A stretch of DNA of 17,533 bases from the NCBI GenBank assembly GCA_017940445.1, contig JAGAYQ010000222.1, forward strand, positions 1 to 17,533, in the 5' to 3' direction. The DNA comes from Pyramidobacter sp. (GTDB taxonomy: Bacteria; Synergistota; Synergistia; Synergistales; Dethiosulfovibrionaceae). Positions 1-6,140 of the stretch are shown in pieces. Below the pieces are notes generated by a model. It saw only the letters and a list, made by a program, of their open reading frames with translations. It was not told where the DNA came from and searched no databases. A program made the position numbers and the translations under genes. Within the stretch, counting starts at the first letter, position 1; every line of letters starts with the position of its first letter.

Positions 1-699
1 CGCGGCGTGCCAGCCGCCGTCCTCGACGAAGGTGTCGTCGGTGCGCAGATTCATCGTCATTGGCTTGCCGCACTTGGGGCAGCGGGGGATGAGCGATGAG
101 GGCACGCGCATCTTCGGCCTGCCGCTTGCCGGCGGCTGAAGGACGTTCCCCTCGCCGAGGGCAAATCCCTGCGCGAGTACCATGCGCTTTACGTCTTCGA
201 AATTGTCATAGGTGGCGCAGTGGCACGGCACGGAACACTGGAACAGCCCGTAGTCGCCCTGAGTGTAGAACAGGCGGCTTTTGTCGAAGCGGTTTTTCTG
301 AAAGCAGTGATCGACGTTGGTCGTGATCACAAAGTAATCGCGGCTCCTGACGAGACGCAGCAGGTCGCGGTAAACGGGGCGCGGCGCGTTCATATAGCGG
401 TTTATCCAGATGTTCCGGCTCCAGAACGCCCAGAGCTCTTCGAGGGTGTCGTAGCGGCAGAATCCGCCGGAGTACATGTCGTGAAAGCCGAAGGCGCGCT
501 CGAAGTCGGCGAAGTATTTTTCAAAGCGCGCTCCTGAGTAGTCAAATCCTGCCGAAGCAGACAGTCCTGCCCCCGCGCCGATCAGCAGCGCCTCGCAGCC
601 GGCGATTGCCGAGGCAGCGCGCGCGATGCCGGGCTCGGTCTCAGGTTCAGCAGCCGAGGAGACGGGAATATATTTTTCGATCCAGTTCTTTAAAAACAT
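1..699 (-). CDS. Class M sirtuin (SirTM), Sir2-family protein ADP-ribosyltransferase, C-terminus cut by window edge
   Basis: The reading frame is open from an ATG at 699 through base 1 (233 residues, no stop), so the C-terminus lies outside the window. Visible Sir2 features are the NAD-binding loop GAGAGLSASAG (residues 41-51) followed by FDYSG, the TTNVD motif (126-130), and cysteine pairs (C155/C159 and C207/C210, CPKC) that should bind the structural zinc. At the place where ordinary deacetylase sirtuins have the catalytic histidine, the sequence reads TQGDYG with Gln147. This is the class M pattern, linked in the literature to protein ADP-ribosylation of a lipoylated GcvH-like protein rather than deacetylation. 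The ATG follows AAGGTGAT and overlaps the end of the upstream macrodomain gene by 53 nt in another frame, which suggests translational coupling. Family assignment is strong. The substrate is inferred from the family, because no GcvH-L or lipoate ligase gene is inside the window. Confidence 0.88.
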   Translation of the reverse strand, partial: MFLKNWIEKYIPVSSAAEPETEPGIARAASAIAGCEALLIGAGAGLSASAGFDYSGARFEKYFADFERAFGFHDMYSGGFCRYDTLEELWAFWSRNIWINRYMNAPRPVYRDLLRLVRSRDYFVITTNVDHCFQKNRFDKSRLFYTQGDYGLFQCSVPCHCATYDNFEDVKRMVLAQGFALGEGNVLQPPASGRPKMRVPSSLIPRCPKCGKPMTMNLRTDDTFVEDGGWHAA

Positions 700-1426
700 T
701 GAAGATCACCTTCATCCCAGGATGGTGTTTCACAAAGCCGCGCACCGTGCGCAGCGCGATCACGGCGGCTTCCTCATTGGGAAAATGGAACTCGCCGGTG
801 GAGATGCAGCAGAAGGCGACGCTCCGCAGACCGTTCTGCGCCGCTAGCTCAAGGCACGAGCGGTAGCACGAAGTCAGCAGCTTGCGGTCTTCGTCAGTCA
901 CGCAGCAGCCCACGATCGGCCCGACGGTGTGCAGCACAAATCTCGCGGGCAGGTTGAACGCGGGGGTGAGACGCGCGTTGCCGGTGCGCTCTTCGGCAAT
1001 GTGCTCGCGTTTTTTGAGCGCGGCGCATTCCAGACGCAGCTGCACGCCCGCGAACGTGTGAATGGCGTTGTCGATGCAGCCGTGACACGGAGCGAAACAG
1101 CCGAGCAGCGCTGAGTTGGCCGCGTTGACGACCGCGTCTGCTTTCAGCCTCGTGATGTCGCCCTGCCAGAGCGCGATCCCGGCCTCCGCCTCCGGCAGAG
1201 CCTCGGCGTCGACGACGCCCTTTTGCTGCAGCTCCGCCTGGAGATATTCGTCCTGCACGGCGAGAAATCCTTCGTCGATCGACACCGGCGGACGTACGTT
1301 CATCAGCGCTCGCAGCAGGTGCCGCTGACTGTCTTCGTCTTCCGGGACGCTGAGACCGGCAAAGTCGGCAGGACGCTCTGCGAGCAGAGAATCGATCAGA
1401 AAACGGCGGCGTTCAGACTGATCCAA
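647..1426 (-). CDS. Protein-ADP-ribose hydrolase, zinc-containing macrodomain protein
   Basis: A 259-residue protein with an N-terminal helical extension (about residues 1-85) and a macrodomain (about 86-259). The ADP-ribose-binding motifs are visible: GDIT at 89-92, VNAAN at 100-104, and STGEFHFP at 209-216. The GCFAPCHGC stretch (109-117) supplies the Cys/His ligands expected for the zinc-dependent macrodomains that travel with class M sirtuins. The enzyme is expected to remove the ADP-ribose that the sirtuin adds, so the pair forms a writer/eraser module. The start is TTG at 1426, with GAGGAG nine bases upstream. The ATG overlapping that Shine-Dalgarno runs into a stop after three codons. 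The sirtuin gene follows directly and overlaps this gene's 3' end. A TACAAT at 1467-1462 on the minus strand could be the -10, but I see no good -35. Confidence 0.9.
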   Translation of the reverse strand: MDQSERRRFLIDSLLAERPADFAGLSVPEDEDSQRHLLRALMNVRPPVSIDEGFLAVQDEYLQAELQQKGVVDAEALPEAEAGIALWQGDITRLKADAVVNAANSALLGCFAPCHGCIDNAIHTFAGVQLRLECAALKKREHIAEERTGNARLTPAFNLPARFVLHTVGPIVGCCVTDEDRKLLTSCYRSCLELAAQNGLRSVAFCCISTGEFHFPNEEAAVIALRTVRGFVKHHPGMKVIFNVFKELDRKIYSRLLGC

Positions 1427-1973
1427 AAAACTCAGCTCCTCATTGTGGATAAATTTTGCTTATTGTAGCGCGAAACGGCCTGGTGCGCCACCTCAAAGCT
1501 TTTGCGCGTATTTTTCTGTATTTCAAGAGAAATTTGCCCTTGCGCCCGGCGAAAAAAGGCGTACAATATGCAACATTCAAACCGATTTTAGAGAGTTCAT
1601 GCGGCGTGGCGATTGGATTTTCCAATAGCTGATTTTTATGCCGGGATTTCTTCGCGCAATTCTCCTGCGGAGGGCGCCCGGTGGAACGCGGTGCTTCGTC
1701 GTTTGGTCTGAATTGTTCCAAAAGGTGAAAACGGGGAAGCAGAACAACCCATTTTGCACTTATTCGGGGAAGAATCGCCGGGGTGATTGAGACAGCTTTT
1801 ATTCCCGAATGCGACAGAATGATGCAAAGTTAATCGAAACGGTAAAATTGATAAAGAGATATTAAATGGTATTTTCATATATTGGGAAAGGTCTAGGCAC
1901 CTGTCGCCAAGTATGGAAAAATCCAAGTGCAAAAGAAAAACGGAGCTGATGTCGATTTCTTCAAAAAATTATG
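1427..1973. other. AT-rich intergenic region without a convincing gene
   Basis: About 550 bases separate the macrodomain gene from the promoter of the HTH gene. Short open frames on both strands lack ribosome binding sites and resemble nothing I know. A weak plus-strand promoter-like pair (TTGCGC, 16 bases, TACAAT ending near 1567) has no gene behind it. An imperfect inverted repeat pairs TTTGCA (1753-1758) plus ATTCGGGGAA (1762-1771) with TTCCCGAAT (1802-1810) plus TGCAAA (1823-1828). I find no tRNA, no riboswitch I can name, and no toxin gene. Confidence 0.5.
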
Positions 1974-2002
1974 TTGACACTGCAAGTATTATTATCTATA
2001 AT
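1974..2002 (+). promoter_or_regulatory. Perfect consensus sigma-70 promoter
   Basis: TTGACA at 1974-1979 and TATAAT at 1997-2002 are separated by exactly 17 bases, so both hexamers match consensus. Transcription should start near 2009 and give the HTH gene a leader of about 130 nt. It is the strongest promoter by sequence in the window. Confidence 0.88.
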
Positions 2003-2053
2003 GTGAATGGAATCAGGTATTTGTGTTTATTTTGAATCCGCACTCGTTCAGGA

Positions 2054-2140
2054 CGGGCGAATGCGATTCGGCCCGCCAGCGCCCGGACTCCTTCCGGAGT
2101 CCTCATGCGAAGGATCGGAACAGCTCAAGGAGGGGACTCC
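2054..2140 (+). promoter_or_regulatory. Structured leader with alternative hairpins overlapping the ribosome binding site
   Basis: The leader of the HTH gene contains a hairpin CGGGC-GAAT / ATTC-g-GCCCG (2054-2062 with 2066-2075, one bulged G). A second hairpin pairs GGACTCC (2085-2091) with GGAGTCC (2096-2102) around a TTCC loop. The same GGACTCC recurs at 2134-2140, immediately after AAGGAGG of the ribosome binding site (2127-2135). The GGAGTCC arm could therefore pair with either copy, and the second choice would bury part of the ribosome binding site. The pairing is seen in sequence; the regulation is inference. Confidence 0.45.
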
Positions 2141-2142
2141 CT

Positions 2143-2436
2143 ATGAACGATTTTAGAAAACAGTTGGAAAAGAAGCTGCAGGACCCGGAGTACAAAGCCA
2201 AATGGGACGCTCACGAACCGGTGTATCAGGTCATTAAAACGCTGATCGAAGCGCGCAAGAAAAAGAACGTTACTCAGAAGCAGCTGGCTGAGCGCACTGG
2301 TATCACGCAGCCCGACATCAGCCGCCTGGAGAACGGCCGCGGCAATCCTTCGCTGCGGACGCTCAACAATCTTGCCCGCGGTCTGGGCATGGTCCTCAAG
2401 GTCGAATTCGTCGACGCGAAACCGGGCAAGAAGTAG
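2143..2436 (+). CDS. HigA-like HTH (XRE-family) regulator / orphan antitoxin
   Basis: A 97-residue protein. The N-terminal helix (1-25, with DPEYKAKWDA) and the XRE-type helix-turn-helix (about 44-66, TQKQLAERTGITQPDISRLENG) are followed by a short C-terminal strand, LKVEFVD. This is the architecture of HigA-type antitoxins and related chromosomal XRE regulators, which bind promoter DNA as dimers. ATG 2143 is chosen because AAGGAGGGG lies 7 bases upstream; a GTG at 2023 in the same frame has no ribosome binding site. HigB-type toxins normally sit next to such genes, but none is present: upstream is untranslated leader, and downstream is a terminator and then an Rrf2 gene. It may be a stand-alone regulator, perhaps autoregulating its strong promoter, or an antitoxin whose partner was lost. 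Confidence 0.82.
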   Translation: MNDFRKQLEKKLQDPEYKAKWDAHEPVYQVIKTLIEARKKKNVTQKQLAERTGITQPDISRLENGRGNPSLRTLNNLARGLGMVLKVEFVDAKPGKK

Positions 2437-2485
2437 CGCGCGTTTGTTTTTCGCTGATTTATAACCGGATTTTTTGCTGTGCATC

Positions 2486-2522
2486 AAATCGCAATGTTCC
2501 TGGCGGACATTGCGATTTTTTT
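2486..2522 (+). terminator. Rho-independent terminator after the HTH gene
   Basis: AAATCGCAATGT (2486-2497) pairs over 12 bases with ACATTGCGATTT (2507-2518) around a 9-base loop and runs into a T tract. It lies 50 bases after the HTH stop codon and insulates the Rrf2 gene. Confidence 0.9.
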
Positions 2523-2626
2523 ATCGCCAGTTTTTTGGGGAGTTCTGGGGAAATAACGGCCGAGTTTCTGCTGAATGACTGGCGGCGGCGATTTTTTCAG
2601 GAAAATGACGAAGGAAATGCCCCTGT

Positions 2627-2649
2627 TTTCGGCCGAAATGGTATATAAT
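2627..2649 (+). promoter_or_regulatory. Rrf2 gene promoter with palindromic operator candidate
   Basis: TATAAT at 2644-2649 is a perfect -10, but the -35 position (2621-2626, CCCTGT) is poor. A perfect 12-base palindrome TTTCGGCCGAAA (2627-2638) fills the spacer directly upstream of the -10. A dimeric repressor bound there would block RNA polymerase, so autoregulation by the Rrf2 protein is plausible but unproven. Confidence 0.5.
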
Positions 2650-2678
2650 GGACAAACTACCAAAGGAGGTTGACCCCG

Positions 2679-3101
2679 ATGCTCGTTTCGACAAAAGGAC
2701 GGTACGCCCTGCGCGTGCTGATCGATCTGGCCGAACACCGCGAACAGCAGGAGTATGTGCCGCTTGGCAGTATGGCGGCGAGACAGGAAATTTCCGAGAA
2801 GTACCTTGAAGCTGTCCTCAAGCCTCTGGTTCATGCGCAGATCATTGCCGGCAGCCGCGGCAAAGGCGGCGGCTATCGGATGCTCATCGATCCTGAAAAG
2901 ATCACGCTGGGGAGCGTGCTGCGCCTGGTCGAACCTTCGCTGGGCACGGTCAGCTGCCTGCGCGAAAACGCAGAAAGCTGCCCGCGGGCTGACAGCTGCC
3001 GCACGCTGCCGCTGTGGAAGGAACTTGACGCGATGATCCTGAGTTATCTCGACAGCCGCACGCTGGCCGAGCTGCTCGAACCTGCCGCCTGTTCCGAATA
3101 A
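2679..3101 (+). CDS. Rrf2-family transcriptional regulator with three-cysteine cluster motif
   Basis: A 140-residue protein beginning MLVSTKGRYALRVLIDLA, the standard Rrf2/IscR/CymR opening. A winged helix spans about 10-70, including EISEKYLEAVLKPL as recognition helix region and GSRGKGGGY as wing. Cysteines at 93, 101 and 107 give C-x7-C-x5-C in the loop where IscR, NsrR and RirA bind an Fe-S cluster, so iron, Fe-S or redox sensing is likely; the exact signal cannot be read from sequence. ATG 2679 is used because AAAGGAGG lies 9 bases upstream; a TTG three codons earlier overlaps that site and is less likely. The gene is flanked by a terminator upstream and by the mgtE promoter downstream, so it is probably monocistronic. 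No isc/suf genes are adjacent. Confidence 0.9.
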   Translation: MLVSTKGRYALRVLIDLAEHREQQEYVPLGSMAARQEISEKYLEAVLKPLVHAQIIAGSRGKGGGYRMLIDPEKITLGSVLRLVEPSLGTVSCLRENAESCPRADSCRTLPLWKELDAMILSYLDSRTLAELLEPAACSE

Positions 3102-3116
3102 AACGCGCGAGCAGGC

Positions 3117-3146
3117 TTGCCTCAGGCGCAAGAGCGGGTGTATCAT
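3117..3146 (+). promoter_or_regulatory. Putative promoter of the mgtE operon
   Basis: TTGCCT (3117-3122) and TATCAT (3141-3146) are 18 bases apart. Transcription would begin near 3153 and give a leader of about 190 nt before mgtE. Both hexamers are imperfect, so this is a moderate call. Confidence 0.45.
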
Positions 3147-3212
3147 AGACGCGTTCTGCGCTTTGTGCAGAAATTTATTCAGATTTATCAGAAAGGAGAC
3201 GGTCTGGTCCCA

Positions 3213-3284
3213 ATGGACGAACATTCTGACGGAATCCCCTTGCGAAGTTCGATAACCGATCCGGCGGCGGCCAGTCTGCTCTGA
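3213..3284 (+). CDS. Possible 23-residue leader peptide upstream of mgtE
   Basis: An ATG at 3213 opens a 23-codon frame, MDEHSDGIPLRSSITDPAAA followed by SLL and TGA at 3282-3284. AAAGGAG lies upstream, but its spacing of about 14 bases is long, so translation is uncertain. The peptide is acidic at the N-terminus with isolated prolines, and I recognise no family. Its interest is position: the stop codon lies three bases before TCCTTTC (3288-3294), which can pair with the mgtE ribosome binding site. A ribosome ending here could cover that element. It may equally be a chance frame. Confidence 0.25.
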   Translation: MDEHSDGIPLRSSITDPAAASLL

Positions 3285-3287
3285 CGT

Positions 3288-3338
3288 TCCTTTCACGTCT
3301 TTCACGAGCGCTGCGGCCGGAAGACGAAAGGAGCTCGT
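3288..3338 (+). promoter_or_regulatory. Anti-Shine-Dalgarno pairing in the mgtE leader
   Basis: TCCTTTC (3288-3294) is complementary to GAAAGGA (3326-3332), the core of the mgtE ribosome binding site. GTC (3297-3299) extends the stem with GAC (3323-3325) across a two-base bulge. A competing pairing joins ACGAGC (3304-3309) to GCTCGT (3333-3338). The complementarity is seen directly; translational control of mgtE is inferred. I see no match to the M-box riboswitch known from other mgtE leaders. Confidence 0.4.
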
Positions 3339-3341
3339 TTT

Positions 3342-4709
3342 ATGTCCCTTGATGAAAAAAAGCTGCTCTGGGAGGTCGAGACCTGCATCCAGCAGAAGCG
3401 CTTCCGTGAGGCGAAAGAGCTTTTGTCCGACATGGAGCCGATCGATATTGCCGAAGGGCTGGAGGATCTTCCTTCAGCCCAGCTTGTGCTGTATTTCCGA
3501 CTGCTGCCCAAGGACCTGGCTGTTGAGGTGTTCGAGATGCTCGACTTCGACGAGCAGGAGCGCTTTCTTGCCCACGCTACGGGTGACGAGGTGACGGAGA
3601 TCATCGAGGAGATGTCGGACGACGACCGTACCGAGCTCTTCGACGAACTGCCTGCCACTACCGTGAAGCGCCTGCTGCTGAAGCTGTCTCCTGAGGAGCG
3701 CCGGCTGGCCAATACGCTGCTCGGCTATCCCGAGGACAGCGCCGGCCGCATCATGACGCCGGAGTACATCGCCCTGAAAGCGCACATGACCGTGAAGTCG
3801 GCGCTCGAGCGCATCCGCGAAAAAGCCCGCAGCAAGGAGACCATCTACACCAGTTTCGTCACCGACGAAGGCCGGCATCTGCTCGGCGCGGTCGAACTGG
3901 AAGACCTCATCCTCGCTGATCCCGACGCCGAGGTGATCGACATCATGAACGGCGATCCCGTGTCGGTGGCGACTTCGGCCGATCAGGAGCAGGCCGCTCA
4001 GATCATCTCAAGATACGACCTTCACACGCTGCCCGTCGTGGACAGCGAAAAGCGCCTTGTCGGCATCATCACGTTCGACGACGTGCTCGACGTGGTCGAA
4101 GAGGAGGCCACCGTAGACATCGAACGCATGGCCGGCATTGAGCCCGTCGAGGAGGATTACCTCGACGCCAACCTCTTCACCGTGGCGCGCAAGCGCTTCG
4201 TCTGGCTGGTCATCTGCATCATCACCGAAGCGCTCACGTCGACCGTGCTCAAGCATTATTCGCCGCTGACGCAGCATGTCGTCTCGCTCACGTTTTTCGT
4301 GCCGCTGCTGATCGGCACGGGCGGCAACGCCGGCACGCAGGCGGCGACGCTGATGATCCGCGGCATGACGGTGGGCGAGATTCAATGGAAGAACCTGGGG
4401 CGCATCATCGCCCGCGAGGCGGCCACCGGCGTGTTGCTGGGCTCGGCCCTCGGTCTGCTGGGGCTGGCGCGTGCGTGGATGATCGGCACCGGCTACGGCG
4501 TTGCCGTCACGGTAGGGCTGGGCGTGCTGCTCGTGGTGCTCATCGGCAATCTGGCCGGCACCGCGCTGCCGCTTCTGGCCCGGGCGCTCCACATCGACCC
4601 GGCGATCATGTCCGGTCCGTTCATCACGACGGTCGTCGACATCGTCGGCCTGATCGTCTATTTCGAGACCGCCGGCGCGGTCCTTGGGCTTTCAAGCGCT
4701 AATCTCTGA
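3342..4709 (+). CDS. mgtE: Magnesium transporter MgtE
   Basis: A 455-residue inner-membrane Mg2+ channel/transporter of the usual family length. The cytoplasmic N-domain spans about 20-130 and holds the acidic stretch MSDDDRTELFDELP (91-104). The CBS pair (about 138-255) and a linking helix precede five membrane segments (about 285-450). The family signature GTGGNAGTQ is at 325-333. Asp433 in SGPFITTVVD aligns with the pore aspartate that binds Mg2+ in characterised MgtE. The acidic N-domain is complete, so closure of the pore by cytosolic Mg2+ is expected. The start has GAAAGGAG 8 bases upstream, which is predicted to be partly sequestered by leader pairing. A second mgtE follows 58 bases later, and the two are probably co-transcribed. 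Confidence 0.96.
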   Translation: MSLDEKKLLWEVETCIQQKRFREAKELLSDMEPIDIAEGLEDLPSAQLVLYFRLLPKDLAVEVFEMLDFDEQERFLAHATGDEVTEIIEEMSDDDRTELFDELPATTVKRLLLKLSPEERRLANTLLGYPEDSAGRIMTPEYIALKAHMTVKSALERIREKARSKETIYTSFVTDEGRHLLGAVELEDLILADPDAEVIDIMNGDPVSVATSADQEQAAQIISRYDLHTLPVVDSEKRLVGIITFDDVLDVVEEEATVDIERMAGIEPVEEDYLDANLFTVARKRFVWLVICIITEALTSTVLKHYSPLTQHVVSLTFFVPLLIGTGGNAGTQAATLMIRGMTVGEIQWKNLGRIIAREAATGVLLGSALGLLGLARAWMIGTGYGVAVTVGLGVLLVVLIGNLAGTALPLLARALHIDPAIMSGPFITTVVDIVGLIVYFETAGAVLGLSSANL

Positions 4710-4767
4710 GGTGATCGGTCATGAAAAACATGAGAAAGATGCGCGCCGCATCGGAGGAGGAGCCTCC

Positions 4768-6096
4768 ATGTCCGGGCGGCTGGGATTCAGCTCACGGCTG
4801 CGCAGCCTGCTCCAGCAGGGAAAGCTTGACGAAGCGCGCGGCCTGATCCGCGGCTTTTCGCCCGAAGTCCTCAAGGAAGAGATCCTGCGCCTGCCGCCCC
4901 GCAGCGGGCTGGCGCTGTGCAGCATCCTGCGTCCTGCGCAGCTGTCGGGCCTGATCGAAAGTCTTTCGCGGCGCGAGCGCCAGAAGCTGCTGAGCAGCGC
5001 GGCCATCCCCGAGCTGCGCGGCCTCTTCATGTCGCTGCCGGAGAGCATGCTGCCGGAGCTGTTCAGCGCGCTGCCGTCGCGTCAGGGGCATCAGCTGGCC
5101 GACAAGCTGCCGAAGAACATCCAGAAGATCCTCGAACCGGAAAACACCTGGCCGGAGGATTCCGTCGGCTACATCATGAGCACCGGCGGCGTCATCCTCT
5201 CGCCCAAAGACACCGTCGCCGACGCGCTGGAGAAGATCCGCCGCGACGCGCCGGGCAAGGACCAGGTGTATCACTGCTTTGTCAACGACGGCGAGCGCTT
5301 CCTCGGCACGGCCGCGCTCGAAGACATGGTTTTGGCCGCCCCGAATACGACAGTCGAGCAGCTCACCGAGGAGGACTGCCACGCGGTCGCTCCCGAGACC
5401 GACCGCGCTGAAGCTGCGCGCATCATGTCCAGGTACGACGTGCAGGTCCTGCCGGTCGTCAAAGACGGCAGACTGCTGGGCTCGCTGCCGTTCGACGACG
5501 TGCTCGACGTGATGGAGGACGAGAACACGGAGTTCTTCCACCACACCGGCGGTCTGTACGGCGACAACGACGAGGGCAGCCTCTGGGGCGAGACGCTGCG
5601 GAGGTTCCCCTGCCTGCTGCTGTGCCTTGTCACCGGCGTACTGACGACGGGCATCATCGAAAATTACGAGTCGCTGCTGTCGCAGGTGATGGCGCTGTCG
5701 TTCTTCGTGCCGCTGCTGATCGACACAGGCGGCAACGTCTCCGGCCAGGTGTCGGTGCTGATCATCCGCGCCATGGGGCTGGGCAGTCTGCCCGGACGCA
5801 TGTTCTGGAAGGTGCTCCTGCGCGAGCTGGTCACGGGCGTCATCCTCGGCGGCGCGATGGCCGCGCTGGCGGCGCTGCGCTCGGTGCTGCTCGGCACCGG
5901 GAGCGGGGTCACGTTTGTGGTCGGCATCTCGATGATCTGCGTCGTCATGCTCTCGAACATGCTCGGTGCGATCATCCCATTCATCGTCAAAAAGACCGGC
6001 TTCGACCCGGCGCTGATCTCCGGCCCTCTGCTGGCGACGATCAACGACGTTGTAGGACTGGCGCTGTACTTCTCGGTAGCCAGTTTCATCCTGTAG
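4768..6096 (+). CDS. Divergent second MgtE paralogue with degenerate Mg-sensing domain
   Basis: A 442-residue MgtE-family protein with the same order as its neighbour: N-domain (about 10-125), CBS pair (about 133-250) and five membrane segments (about 275-442). The pore aspartate is kept (Asp427 in SGPLLATINDVVG), but the signature loop reads DTGGNVSGQ instead of GTGGNAGTQ. The N-domain has lost most acidic residues: MSLPESMLPELFSALP (88-103) stands where the first copy has MSDDDRTELFDELP. Gating by cytosolic Mg2+ may therefore be altered, or the protein may carry another ion or pair with the first copy. ATG 4768 is chosen because GGAGGAGG lies 7 bases upstream; a TTG at 4684 in frame overlaps the previous gene and lacks a site. 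Transport function by homology is good; ion specificity is unknown. Confidence 0.9.
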   Translation: MSGRLGFSSRLRSLLQQGKLDEARGLIRGFSPEVLKEEILRLPPRSGLALCSILRPAQLSGLIESLSRRERQKLLSSAAIPELRGLFMSLPESMLPELFSALPSRQGHQLADKLPKNIQKILEPENTWPEDSVGYIMSTGGVILSPKDTVADALEKIRRDAPGKDQVYHCFVNDGERFLGTAALEDMVLAAPNTTVEQLTEEDCHAVAPETDRAEAARIMSRYDVQVLPVVKDGRLLGSLPFDDVLDVMEDENTEFFHHTGGLYGDNDEGSLWGETLRRFPCLLLCLVTGVLTTGIIENYESLLSQVMALSFFVPLLIDTGGNVSGQVSVLIIRAMGLGSLPGRMFWKVLLRELVTGVILGGAMAALAALRSVLLGTGSGVTFVVGISMICVVMLSNMLGAIIPFIVKKTGFDPALISGPLLATINDVVGLALYFSVASFIL

Positions 6097-6140
6097 CGAA
6101 TAAAGCGATAAAGCGAAATATCTGATTGGAGTGGAATGCA

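Noticed and set aside
1440..1932. Short frames on both strands in the large intergenic gap, including a search for a HigB toxin
   Set aside because: None has a ribosome binding site or toxin-like residues.
2023..2142. 40-codon N-terminal extension of the HTH protein from GTG 2023
   Set aside because: It has no ribosome binding site, the extra residues match no family, and the region is better explained as a folded leader. ATG 2143 has an excellent site.
2484..3305. 273-codon open frame on the minus strand across the Rrf2 gene
   Set aside because: It is antisense to a clear Rrf2 gene, with biased composition and no recognisable motif.
3150..3341. M-box (ykoK) Mg2+ riboswitch in the mgtE leader
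   Set aside because: I looked for the conserved M-box blocks and did not find them; only local pairings are visible.
4684..4767. TTG start for the second MgtE, overlapping the first
   Set aside because: No ribosome binding site, and 28 residues with no MgtE similarity; GGAGGAGG supports ATG 4768.
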